DNA of 47,500 bases from an uncultured Succinivibrionaceae bacterium. GTDB taxonomy: Bacteria; Pseudomonadota; Gammaproteobacteria; Enterobacterales; Succinivibrionaceae. The notes beneath the pieces were generated by a model. It ran no database searches and was not told the DNA's origin. It was given only the letters and a program-made list of their open reading frames with translations. The DNA is taken from positions 1 through 47,500 of the forward strand of contig CALXNX010000012.1 of assembly GCA_944389865.1 (NCBI GenBank), read 5' to 3'. A program made the position numbers and the translations under genes. This document shows, in pieces, positions 1 to 7,859 of the stretch (positions are counted from its first letter, which is position 1; each line of letters opens with the position of its first letter).

Positions 1-71
1 TATGGCTCAGTAGGTAGAGCGCACCCTTGGTAAGGGTGAGGTCCCCAGTTCGATTCTGGGTATCAGCACCA
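1..71 (+). tRNA. tRNA-Thr (anticodon GGT), 5' end cut by the window
   Basis: The anticodon stem CACCC/GGGTG closes a seven-base loop TTGGTAA, giving anticodon GGT, which reads ACC/ACT threonine codons. The T arm (CCCAG, TTCGATT, CTGGG) and the 3' acceptor strand TATCAGC followed by A and an encoded CCA are intact. The matching 5' acceptor strand would be GCTGATA, so about five bases lie before position 1. It closely resembles the enterobacterial GGU threonine tRNA that sits before tufB. Confidence 0.95.
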
Positions 72-83
72 TTCCTTTATAAA

Positions 84-108
84 CGGCCCGCAAGGGCCTT
101 TTTTGTTT
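84..108 (+). terminator. Rho-independent terminator after tRNA-Thr
   Basis: GGCCC (85-89), loop GCAA, GGGCC (94-98), then six T and a further T-rich stretch. It ends the tRNA transcript and argues against a TTG start at 103 for the following methyltransferase, because that start would lie inside the T run. Confidence 0.9.
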
Positions 109-177
109 CTGCTGCCTCGTTTTTCTGATGCAGCCTCGTTCATATCACTTTTTTCGCGGCGGGTTTTTTTTTTTTTC

Positions 178-951
178 ATGAATAATCAGCACTGGCAGGC
201 CGAGCAGTACGCCGCTGACTTTGACTTTGTGCCGCTGTACGGCACGGCTCTCTTTGATCTGATCGCAGCTCCTAAGGGCAGCACGGTTCTCGACTTGGGC
301 TGCGGCAACGGTACGCTGACTGCAAAGCTGGCTGCACTGGGCTATCAGGTGCAGGGACTTGATGCCTCCCCTGAACTTACAGCGCTGGCCCGCCGCGATC
401 ATCCTGAGCTGAGCTTTATGCAGGGTGACGCCGTCGTGTTCGAGCTCCGTGAGCCCGTGGATGTGATCTTCTCCAATGCGGTCTTTCACTGGATTGACGC
501 AGAACTCCAGCCGGCCCTGCTGGAGCATGCCGCTGCAGCGCTGAAGCCTGGCGGTGAGCTTGTCTGTGAGTTCGGCGGGTACGGCAATAATGCCATGATC
601 CACCAGGCGCTGAGCGCGGCCTTTGCGCGCCGCGGTCTTCAGTATAAGATGCCCTTCTTTTTCCCCACAATCGGGCAGTATGGGCCGCTTGTAGAGCAGG
701 CGGGAATGCAGGTACGACTGGCGCTGCTCTTTGATCGCATGACGCCGCTTAAGGGGCAGCAGGGGCTGCGCGATTGGATTTATATGTTTGTGAGTCAGCC
801 CTTTGCAGGGCTCACGGATGCGGTAAAGGATGACATTATCGCTGAGACGGTGGACGCTCTAAGATCTGTGCTCTATATTAAGGGGCAGTGGTACGCAGAT
901 TACGTCAGACTGCGCCTGCGCGCCGTAAAAGCGGAGCAGACGGCTGCGTAA
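178..951 (+). CDS. Class I SAM-dependent methyltransferase (trans-aconitate methyltransferase-like)
   Basis: The 257-residue product has a Rossmann methyltransferase fold. The SAM-binding motif I VLDLGCGNG comes near residue 35, an acidic residue follows the second strand (GLDASPEL), and NAVFHWI near residue 100 is typical of the Tam/BioC-like group. The substrate cannot be told from sequence; trans-aconitate or a malonyl-type acid is possible. I chose ATG 178 because the N-terminal homology starts there and the upstream TTG at 103 lies in a terminator. There is no Shine-Dalgarno sequence; the bases just before the start are a run of 13 T. A short ATG frame (128-181) ends in TGA overlapping this ATG, which would allow translational coupling. 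The gene stands alone, convergent with dppF. Confidence 0.8.
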   Translation: MNNQHWQAEQYAADFDFVPLYGTALFDLIAAPKGSTVLDLGCGNGTLTAKLAALGYQVQGLDASPELTALARRDHPELSFMQGDAVVFELREPVDVIFSNAVFHWIDAELQPALLEHAAAALKPGGELVCEFGGYGNNAMIHQALSAAFARRGLQYKMPFFFPTIGQYGPLVEQAGMQVRLALLFDRMTPLKGQQGLRDWIYMFVSQPFAGLTDAVKDDIIAETVDALRSVLYIKGQWYADYVRLRLRAVKAEQTAA

Positions 952-973
952 AGCGGATTTCTGCTGTTTTCAC

Positions 974-1001
974 GCCGTCTGCAGGAGATCCTGCAGACGG
1001 C
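974..1001. terminator. Long perfect inverted repeat between convergent genes
   Basis: Two 13-base arms beginning GCCGTCTGCAGG and ending CCTGCAGACGGC are separated by two bases, between the methyltransferase stop and the dppF stop. Neither side has a good T run, so this may be a bidirectional terminator or an mRNA 3'-end stabiliser rather than a classic intrinsic terminator. Confidence 0.6.
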
Positions 1002-1023
1002 ATCAATGCGGTCGGGACGCAGC

Positions 1024-2064
1024 TCAGCCGTTCATAGCATGATCTGCAGCTGATGGCGCTGCTGCGGCCGCTTGGCGCGCGTTATAAGCGTTTACCGCAG
1101 ATCTGCAGGCGACTAGGTGGCGGCTGCCGCAGGGCTGCAGCTCCTGCTTGTCTGCGGCAAACTGACAGCGCTCAAAGCAGCGTCCGGCAAAGCGGCATCC
1201 TGCCGGCGGATCAATGGGGCTGGGCAGATCGCCCTGCAGCAGTATGCGCTGTTTGCGCTTGTGCGGATCCATGACGGGAATGGCCGAGATCAGAGCGCGG
1301 GTATACGGATGCAGCGGCGCATCGTAAATGGCCTCCTTCGGTGCGACTTCCGCAATCGAGCCCAAATACATCACGCCGATGCGATCGGAGATGTGCTTTA
1401 CTGCAGCCAGACCGTGCGCAATGAAAAGATAGGTGAGCTTAAACTCATCTTTGAGATCGCACAGCAGGTTTAAGATCTGCGCCTGAATGGACACGTCCAG
1501 GGCCGATACCGCCTCATCGCAGACGATAAGCTTAGGGTTGACCGCCAAAGCGCGGGCAATGCCGATGCGCTGGCGCTGACCGCCTGAGAACTCATGCGGA
1601 TAGCGGCTTTTATAGGCGGCAGCAAGGCCTACGCAGCTGAGCAGATGTTCCACGCGCTGGGAAATTTCTGCTCCGTGATGCGTCTTATTGACGATCATGG
1701 GCTCGGCAATGATCTCCTCTACCGTCATGCGCGGATTGAGCGAGGAGTACGGATCCTGGAAGATCATCTGAATGTCTTTGCAGAAGCGCCGGCGCTGCGC
1801 TTCCTTCAGGGCGGCTAAATCCTGTCCGTCAAAGATGATCTGCCCATGGGTAGGGTGGTAGAGGCCTGCGATCATCTTGCCTAAGGTGGTCTTGCCGCAG
1901 CCGGACTCTCCAACCAGGCCGAAGGCCTCGCCGCGATAAATCTTTAAAGAAACGTCATCTACAGCCTTGAGCAGGGAAACATGCTGCTTGAACAGGCCGC
2001 TTCTAATGGGGAAGTATTTGCACAGCCCCTTGAGCTCCAACAGTACTTCAGGCTCCGTGCTCAT
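1024..2064 (-). CDS. dppF: Peptide ABC transporter ATP-binding protein, DppF/OppF type
   Basis: One of the two ATPases that power import of di- or oligopeptides across the inner membrane. The 346 residues contain Walker A GESGCGKTT (52-60), the Q-loop FQDP near 102, signature FSGGQ (159-163), Walker B LIVCDE (179-184) and the H-loop His217. The C-terminal oligopeptide-transporter domain has the usual cysteine cluster (GCRF..RCFERC). Two small departures from the family are visible: CDEAVSALD where a proline usually follows the Walker B glutamate, and His-Gly-Leu where His-Asp-Leu is usual. The start ATG overlaps the dppD stop by one base, so it is the last gene of the operon and probably translationally coupled. 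Substrate choice between peptides and related solutes is not decidable here. Confidence 0.92.
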   Translation of the reverse strand: MSTEPEVLLELKGLCKYFPIRSGLFKQHVSLLKAVDDVSLKIYRGEAFGLVGESGCGKTTLGKMIAGLYHPTHGQIIFDGQDLAALKEAQRRRFCKDIQMIFQDPYSSLNPRMTVEEIIAEPMIVNKTHHGAEISQRVEHLLSCVGLAAAYKSRYPHEFSGGQRQRIGIARALAVNPKLIVCDEAVSALDVSIQAQILNLLCDLKDEFKLTYLFIAHGLAAVKHISDRIGVMYLGSIAEVAPKEAIYDAPLHPYTRALISAIPVMDPHKRKQRILLQGDLPSPIDPPAGCRFAGRCFERCQFAADKQELQPCGSRHLVACRSAVNAYNARQAAAAAPSAADHAMNG

Positions 2065-3029
2065 TACTGATCCTCCGTGATGTAGTTCAGACAGCGGACA
2101 TTTCTATCCTTGAGGGCGATAAAGGGCGGCAGGCCCTGCCGGCAGGCGTCCTGTGCGCGGCTGCAGCGATCGGCAAAGGCGCAGTAAGGCGGCACCTCTT
2201 CAGGCGGCGGCACCATGCCCGGGATCATGTAGAGGCGATCCGCATTGTCATCGAGGCGCGGAATGGACTTGAGCAGGCCTAAGGTATAAGGGTGATACGG
2301 CGAGCTTAAGATATCAGCAGTTTTGCCGTCCTCGACAATACGGCCGCAGTACATCACCGCCACGCGGTCGGCCGCTTCAGCCACCACGCCCAGGTCGTGG
2401 GTAATTAAGAGTACCGAAATGTTGAACTGCTCGCGCATGCGGTAAATCAGGTCCAGGATCTGCGCCTGAATGGTTACGTCGAGGGCAGTAGTCGGCTCAT
2501 CGGCAATAAGCAGCTGCGGCTCGCAGGCCATGGCGATAGCGATCATAATGCGCTGACGCATGCCGCCGGATAACTGATGCGGATAGTCCTTAACGCGCTT
2601 TGACGGGTTAGGGATGCCCACGAGATCCAGCAGATGCAGCATTTTTTCCTGCGCCTGCTTTTTTGTAAGCTTAGTGTGCAGCTGAATGCTTTCCATGATC
2701 TGATCCCCGACGGTGAAGATGGGGTTTAAGGAGGTCATGGGCTCCTGGAAGATCATCGACATATTATTGCCGCGGATCCTGCGCAGAGCGTGCTCAGACT
2801 TAGTGAGCAGATCTTCACCGTTAAATAAGATCCTGCCGGAGCTGATGCGGCCGTTTGAACTTAAGAGCCCCATAATGGAGAGCGAGGTCACGGACTTGCC
2901 TGAGCCGGACTCCCCCACTAAGGCTAAGATCTCGCCTTTCTCAATGGAAAAGCTGACATCGCGCACGGCCTGCACTACGCCGTGGCGCGTACGGAATTCG
3001 GTAGTTAAATGCTGAACATCAAGCAGCAT
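2064..3029 (-). CDS. dppD: Peptide ABC transporter ATP-binding protein, DppD/OppD type
   Basis: Second ATPase subunit of the importer, 321 residues. Walker A GESGSGKS (39-46), signature LSGGM (153-157), Walker B LLIADE (173-178) and the H-loop THDLGVV are all intact, with the family C-terminal domain ([11 protein letters not shown]). It pairs with DppF to form the heterodimeric nucleotide-binding unit. It lies ten bases after dppC and overlaps dppF by one base. The start ATG at 3029 follows a GAGGG-type ribosome binding site on the minus strand. Unlike dppF, all ATPase motifs look canonical here. Confidence 0.93.
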   Translation of the reverse strand: MLLDVQHLTTEFRTRHGVVQAVRDVSFSIEKGEILALVGESGSGKSVTSLSIMGLLSSNGRISSGRILFNGEDLLTKSEHALRRIRGNNMSMIFQEPMTSLNPIFTVGDQIMESIQLHTKLTKKQAQEKMLHLLDLVGIPNPSKRVKDYPHQLSGGMRQRIMIAIAMACEPQLLIADEPTTALDVTIQAQILDLIYRMREQFNISVLLITHDLGVVAEAADRVAVMYCGRIVEDGKTADILSSPYHPYTLGLLKSIPRLDDNADRLYMIPGMVPPPEEVPPYCAFADRCSRAQDACRQGLPPFIALKDRNVRCLNYITEDQ

Positions 3030-3038
3030 GATCCCTCC

Positions 3039-3938
3039 TCAGCGGCGTCTGGAGCGCGGGTCTAAAGCGTCGCGCAAACCATCGCCAAACAGATTGAAAG
3101 CCAGCACTGTCACAGTAATGGCCAGTCCCGGGAAGATCAGAGTATAGGGGGCCGAGAAGATGAAGCTGCGCGAGCGCGCGAGCATATCGCCCCATTCAGC
3201 AAAGGGCGGCTGTACGCCTAAGCCTAAGAAGCCCAGCGCGGCGGTATCGAGCACGGCCGAGGAAATGCCTAAGGTCGCACGCACCACAATCGGGGAGGTA
3301 ATGTTGGGGACAATGTGCTTTAGGATGATGCGCAGATTCGAACAGCCGGTCACGCGGGCGGCCTGGATGTAGTCATTGGCCTTGACTGCCATCACGCAGC
3401 TGCGGGCAATGCGGGCATACTCCGGAATGGACACCAGACCGATGGCCAGCACCGCCTTATCAAGACCGCGGCCTAAGGCAGCCATGAAGGTAATGGCCAG
3501 CAGGATGGAAGGGACCGATAAGATCACGTCCATGGCGCGCATGATGAGATTATCCAAACGGCCGCCGAAGAAGCCTCCGACAGCGCCTAACAGGGTGCCG
3601 GTAATTAAGGCGATGGATACTGCGGCTGCGCCTACGGACAGCGAGATCCTGGTGCCGTCGATCACGCGGCTGAAGATGTCGCGGCCTAATTGATCGGTGC
3701 CGAACCAATGCTCAGCGCAGGGGGCGATAAAAGCCTGCTCCATATCGCCGGTATTGGGATCGTAGGGCAGGATCTGAATGCCCATGGACTGTGTTACCGC
3801 GGTCACAATGGCAGTGAGCACTAAGAAGAGAATAAAGAATAAAGAGCACAGCGCAGCCTTATTGGCGTAAATCGAGGCCCACATGTCGGCCCATTTGGAG
3901 CTGCGCTTGACTTTAAGGGGCATTGCGGCGTCAGTCAT
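3039..3938 (-). CDS. dppC: Peptide ABC transporter permease, DppC/OppC type
   Basis: Inner-membrane channel subunit of 299 residues. It has an N-terminal cytoplasmic segment, a first membrane helix near residues 33-52, the family N-terminal domain ending in HWFGTDQLGRD, and five further hydrophobic segments. The cytoplasmic coupling loop, the EAA motif that docks onto the ATPase, is visible around YIQAARVTGC. The protein ends RDALDPRSRRR, the usual terminus of DppC proteins. Its start overlaps the stop of dppB by one base. Confidence 0.93.
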   Translation of the reverse strand: MTDAAMPLKVKRSSKWADMWASIYANKAALCSLFFILFLVLTAIVTAVTQSMGIQILPYDPNTGDMEQAFIAPCAEHWFGTDQLGRDIFSRVIDGTRISLSVGAAAVSIALITGTLLGAVGGFFGGRLDNLIMRAMDVILSVPSILLAITFMAALGRGLDKAVLAIGLVSIPEYARIARSCVMAVKANDYIQAARVTGCSNLRIILKHIVPNITSPIVVRATLGISSAVLDTAALGFLGLGVQPPFAEWGDMLARSRSFIFSAPYTLIFPGLAITVTVLAFNLFGDGLRDALDPRSRRR

Positions 3939-4954
3939 CAGACACTCTCCTGACTGTACTTTACGCGCGGATCTAAGGCGGCGTAGAGGAGGTCAACTAA
4001 TAAATTCATGATCACGAAGACAAAGGCAACGATCAGCACCACGCCCTGAATGACGGGGAAGTCGGAGCGCAGAATGCACTGCACGGAGTATGCGCCGATG
4101 CCGGGCCAGGCGAACACGGTCTCGGTCAGTACGGCGCCTGAGAGCAGGGAGCCGAACTGTAGACCGATGACGGTAATAATCGGCAGCAGGGCGTTGCGGA
4201 AAGCGTGCTTGAAGATGACGCGCCAGGAGCTCAAGCCCTTGGCTCTTGCGGTACGGATATAGTCCTGATGGAGCACATCGAGCATCGAGGAGCGGGTCAT
4301 GCGGGTGATGATGGCCATGGAATAGCCGGCAAGGGTAATGGCCGGGAGCGCTGCGTGCTGCAGGGCGTTGAAGAAGGCCTCATAATCGCCGATGACTAAG
4401 GTGTCGTAAAAGTAAAAGCCGGTTCCGCCCATGGGCCGCATTAAGGTATCGATGCGTCCGCCGGAGGGCACCCAGTGCAGCCAGCCGGAGAAGCAGATGA
4501 TAAGCAGCATGCCCAGCCAGAACACCGGCATCGAAACGCCGATGAGTGCGGTGGTCATGGTGAAATTGTCGATGATGGAGTTTTTCTTGACGGCTGAGAT
4601 GATGCCGAAGAACACGCCGGCAATCGAGGCGATGATGATGGCGATGACGGCCAGCTCAATGGTAGCCGGCAGGCGGGCCAGCAGCTCGCCGGTCACTGGG
4701 GCGTTGGTGAAGTAGGAAACGCCGAAATCGCCGTGCAGTACGCCGTTCATATAATTGAGGTACTGCGTGATGATGGGCTCGTTTAACCCCATCTGCTCCC
4801 GCCAGGCTTCCGCCTTTTCTAAAGAGGCATGCTGGCCTAAAACGATAGTGGCAGGATCGGGGGAAAATACCCGCATGATGAGAAAGACTAATACCGAGAC
4901 GAAAAAGAGCACCGGTATCAGCATCAGCAGACGTTTGATGAAATAAAGCAGCAC
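3938..4954 (-). CDS. dppB: Peptide ABC transporter permease, DppB/OppB type
   Basis: First permease of the importer, 338 residues with six predicted membrane helices. The N-terminal helix (MLLYFIKRLLMLIP..) is typical of the DppB family, as is the EAA coupling loop DYIRTARAKGLSSWRVIFKH near residue 225 and the ending LYAALDPRVKY. It is separated from dppA by 267 bases that hold a hairpin and a possible promoter -10 (TATAAT on the minus strand at 5094-5099), so the membrane part may be expressed at lower level than the binding protein. Confidence 0.93.
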   Translation of the reverse strand: MLLYFIKRLLMLIPVLFFVSVLVFLIMRVFSPDPATIVLGQHASLEKAEAWREQMGLNEPIITQYLNYMNGVLHGDFGVSYFTNAPVTGELLARLPATIELAVIAIIIASIAGVFFGIISAVKKNSIIDNFTMTTALIGVSMPVFWLGMLLIICFSGWLHWVPSGGRIDTLMRPMGGTGFYFYDTLVIGDYEAFFNALQHAALPAITLAGYSMAIITRMTRSSMLDVLHQDYIRTARAKGLSSWRVIFKHAFRNALLPIITVIGLQFGSLLSGAVLTETVFAWPGIGAYSVQCILRSDFPVIQGVVLIVAFVFVIMNLLVDLLYAALDPRVKYSQESV

Positions 4955-5169
4955 TGTGTCTTAACCTCGCTTGGGGTCACAGTTCTCGTTAAAGCCGCGC
5001 GGGGGCATTAACGTTACAGGTCAAAATTAAAGGTGCTTACAGAAAGCGCGAGAGGTCAAGGCCCTGCGCCGGCAGGACCCGTCGTCGGCCTGCATTATAG
5101 CTTATTTGCTTCAATTTATGGCTAAAACGTCCGGGATTGCGCAGAAAAATGAGCCCCTGTAAACGCCAA

Positions 5170-5190
5170 AGCCCGGGACCGGCCCGGGCT
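5170..5190 (-). terminator. Hairpin between dppA and dppB (attenuator or mRNA stabiliser)
   Basis: AGCCCGGG (5170-5177), loop ACCGG, CCCGGGCT (5183-5190). Read on the minus strand it follows the dppA stop and is trailed only by TTTGGCGTTT, so it is a weak terminator at best. Such hairpins after binding-protein genes commonly let the binding protein be made in excess over its permease; that role is inference here. Confidence 0.55.
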
Positions 5191-5221
5191 TGGTTTCAAA
5201 CATTACGCATCAAAAATCAGT

Positions 5222-6781
5222 TTAGTGCTTCACCACATCGTGCATGAAGGTCAGCCCAATGGGGTGAATAGCAAAGTTTTCGATGTTGGGACGCATGGCG
5301 CCTAAAATCTGCGGATGGGACAGCGGCAGCAGTGCGGTCTCTTCAGCGATGATCATTTCAGCCTTCTCGTACATGGCGTTGCGCTCAGCGCCGTCCGGCA
5401 TGGTTAAGGCCTCAGCGAGCAGATCGCGATACTCCTGATTGAACCACAGGCCATTGTTGTTGATCTGATCGTCAGAGGCAAACAGCCCTAAGAAGTTGTC
5501 GGCATCGCCGTTATCGCCGTTCCAGCCCATGAAGCCGATATCAAAGGTGTCGGTGATGATCTTGTTCTTATAGGTAGCCCAGTCAAACACCATGACGTCG
5601 GACTCGACCCCGGCGGCCTTTAAGTAAGCCTGAATGGCCTCAGCTAAGACCTGACCGCCCACGGTATTGTAGATGCGGGCACCGGAATAGGTGTAGATGG
5701 TTAAATGCTTGACGCCCAGCTCAGCAAGCTCCTTTTTGGCAGCCTCAGGATCGTAGGCCACCGGCTTGACCTTATCGCTGTAGCCAGGAATGGCCTTAGG
5801 CAGAATGGTAGTAGCCGGGGTGTCATAGCCCTTGTACAGGGACTGCACCATCTCCGGGATATTGATGGCCTTGGCGATAGCGCGGCGCACAGCCTTGTCC
5901 TTGGTCACGGAGTCCTGAGCCGGGTTGACGTTGAAGAACATATAGTGGGTGGACATGCCTTCGGCCGAGAAGATCTGATTGCCGGCCTGCTTGATCTCCG
6001 GGATCACATTGGCGTCGATGCCGTTGATGATGTCAACCTCGCCGTTATTTAAGGCCACCACGCGGGCGGAGGTTTCCGGCATGGTGCGGAAGATTAAGTT
6101 GGCAGTCCTGCCGGGCTCGCCCCAGTAGTCTTCGTTGCGGGTGAGGATCACCTGCTGGCCCTTATCCCAGGCGACGAACTTGTAGGGGCCGGTGCCGCAC
6201 GGATGCTCCATCACATTGTTGCCGTATTCCTGCAGGGCTTTGGGGCTTATCATCGGTGCGGCGTACATCATGGCGATATTGTGCAGGAACGGGGTGTTTC
6301 TGCGCTTTAAGGTGATGGCAACGGTGTAGTCGTCGATGACTTTAACCTCAGCCACATCGCCCCACACGAAGGAAGCGTAGGACATCTTGGGGATCATGTT
6401 CTCCGGCATCTGGCGGACGATGTTGAACTTCACCGCCTCAGCGTTGAACGGTGTGCCGTCGTGGAACTTCACGCCCTGGCGCAGCTTGAAGGTATAGGTC
6501 AGGCCGTCGTCAGATACGGTATAGCTCTCAGCGAGGCTGGGCTTGATATTGGTGCTGTCGGGCTCAAAGGCCAGCAGGCTTTCATAAATATTGCAGTTAA
6601 TTTTGCCGGAATCATTATCATCGACTAAGGCCGGATCTAAGCCTAAGGGATCGTTGGTGCTGGCGAAAATTAAATTGTCCTGCGGCTTGCGCGATAAGGC
6701 GGCGGAAGCCTCAGTTGCGGCAGTCACCGCAAATACGGCGGCTAAAGCAGCCGCAAACAGCTTGGTTTTTGAGAAGTTCAT
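5222..6781 (-). CDS. dppA: Periplasmic peptide-binding protein (SBP family 5), DppA/OppA/GsiB type
   Basis: Extracytoplasmic receptor that binds the peptide and delivers it to the DppBCDF importer encoded just downstream. The 519 residues begin with a Sec signal peptide (charged MNFSKTK, hydrophobic core, probable cleavage after ATEASA). Family landmarks include the early LAESYTVSDDGLTYTF block, GVKFHDGTPFNAEAV and CGTGPYKFVAWDKG. The start ATG has AGGAT about seven bases upstream. The ligand is not readable from sequence: resemblance to the glutathione receptor GsiB in the N-terminal block is as good as to DppA, so the symbol marks the operon position rather than a proven substrate. Confidence 0.88.
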   Translation of the reverse strand: MNFSKTKLFAAALAAVFAVTAATEASAALSRKPQDNLIFASTNDPLGLDPALVDDNDSGKINCNIYESLLAFEPDSTNIKPSLAESYTVSDDGLTYTFKLRQGVKFHDGTPFNAEAVKFNIVRQMPENMIPKMSYASFVWGDVAEVKVIDDYTVAITLKRRNTPFLHNIAMMYAAPMISPKALQEYGNNVMEHPCGTGPYKFVAWDKGQQVILTRNEDYWGEPGRTANLIFRTMPETSARVVALNNGEVDIINGIDANVIPEIKQAGNQIFSAEGMSTHYMFFNVNPAQDSVTKDKAVRRAIAKAINIPEMVQSLYKGYDTPATTILPKAIPGYSDKVKPVAYDPEAAKKELAELGVKHLTIYTYSGARIYNTVGGQVLAEAIQAYLKAAGVESDVMVFDWATYKNKIITDTFDIGFMGWNGDNGDADNFLGLFASDDQINNNGLWFNQEYRDLLAEALTMPDGAERNAMYEKAEMIIAEETALLPLSHPQILGAMRPNIENFAIHPIGLTFMHDVVKH

Positions 6782-6956
6782 CTAAACATCCTAATGAAGC
6801 AAAACAAGATGGCAGGATTTTCAGTGATGCACCAGCCATTTGCAAGTTCACGGCTCACAAAGTGCGCAGAAACTCAAAACTTTGCTCCAAAAGAGTGCGG
6901 TAAGGCGCTGTTCTTTCGATCTTGCAGCACTGGGGCAGGGGTGTTATGTTTGAGCC

Positions 6957-7859
6957 ATGAGCTCAAGACAAAATAAAAAGATCAAGTCCTTATGGCGGCG
7001 CGTCGGCGCGCTCCTTACCATGGCAGCCGCCGCAGCTGCGGCTCTGGGGATCATCAATCCTGCTTTGGCGGTCGATCCTGATCCGGCAGGGAAAGTCAGC
7101 ACGCAGCTGCAGCCGGTATACCGCATCGGCTGTGAAAGCAGCTTTATGCCTTTTTCCTGGGTTGAGGACGGGGTCTGCAGGGGCATTGATATCGAGATCT
7201 TAGCTGAGATTGCCAGGCGCCAAGGGTTTAGATATGAGCTCTATCCGCAGAACTTCACCTCTCTGCTGCCAAAGCTCTCCTCGGGGCTTTTAGATGCGGC
7301 CGTGGGCGGGGTAAGCATTACGCAAAAGCGCGCGCAGATCCTGGATTTCTCCGATCCGTATTTTCGCTGCGGCCTGGCCTTGGCGGCGCGTGAGAACAGT
7401 CAGATCAAAAGCCTTAATGATCTGTTCGGCAAAACCGCAGTGGTCAAATACGGCTCCTTAGGCTCCTATTTTGCCGAGACCAATATGTCAAGGCTCGATC
7501 TTAAGATCATCTATGTTGAGGATTCACCCTCGATGGTTAAGGTGGTGATGCAGGGTAAGGCGGATTTTTATACTGAAGATCAGCCGGTGATGATCTATCA
7601 CATGGCGCAGCATCTGCATCCGGGGCTGCATATGGCCATTGAGGAGCTGCCGCCGCAGGTCTGGGGATATGCGCTGGCCGTGAGCCGGGGGAGCGTGCCG
7701 GAGCTGGTCGCCATGTTCAATCAGGGGCTGGCCGAACTTAAAGCTGACGGCACTTATCAGCGCATTGTTAAGAAGTATTTTGGAGATCTGCTCAATCCAC
7801 GTTGGGTCGATCTTCCGCCAGCACAATCGGGATCTCCAGCTGCCGACCGCGGCGAATGA
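6957..7859 (+). CDS. Periplasmic amino-acid-type binding protein (SBP family 3), orphan
   Basis: A 300-residue secreted binding protein. A long basic n-region (SSRQNKKIKSLWRR) precedes an alanine-rich hydrophobic core and probable cleavage after NPALA. The mature part follows the family 3 fold: YRIGCESSFMPFSW, GIDIEILAEIARR, LLPKLSSGLLDAAVGGVSIT and KRAQILDFSDPYF, where the Arg in TQKR and the Asp of DFSDPYF are the usual ligand-contact positions. No permease or ATPase gene is adjacent, so it must work with a transporter encoded elsewhere or as a sensor. The Shine-Dalgarno sequence is poor, and an out-of-frame five-codon ATG frame (6946-6960) ends in TGA overlapping the start. Its last 68 bases overlap the 3' end of degS on the other strand. 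Confidence 0.88.
   Translation: MSSRQNKKIKSLWRRVGALLTMAAAAAAALGIINPALAVDPDPAGKVSTQLQPVYRIGCESSFMPFSWVEDGVCRGIDIEILAEIARRQGFRYELYPQNFTSLLPKLSSGLLDAAVGGVSITQKRAQILDFSDPYFRCGLALAARENSQIKSLNDLFGKTAVVKYGSLGSYFAETNMSRLDLKIIYVEDSPSMVKVVMQGKADFYTEDQPVMIYHMAQHLHPGLHMAIEELPPQVWGYALAVSRGSVPELVAMFNQGLAELKADGTYQRIVKKYFGDLLNPRWVDLPPAQSGSPAADRGE

Noticed and set aside
103-177. N-terminal extension of the methyltransferase from a TTG at 103
   Set aside because: The start would lie in the T run of the tRNA terminator, and the added residues are low-complexity reading of T tracts without homology.
6835-6870. GAACTT upstream of dppA (minus strand) as a sigma-E promoter
   Set aside because: The -35-like GTGAACTT is followed at the right distance by ATCACT, not a GTCTAA-like -10.
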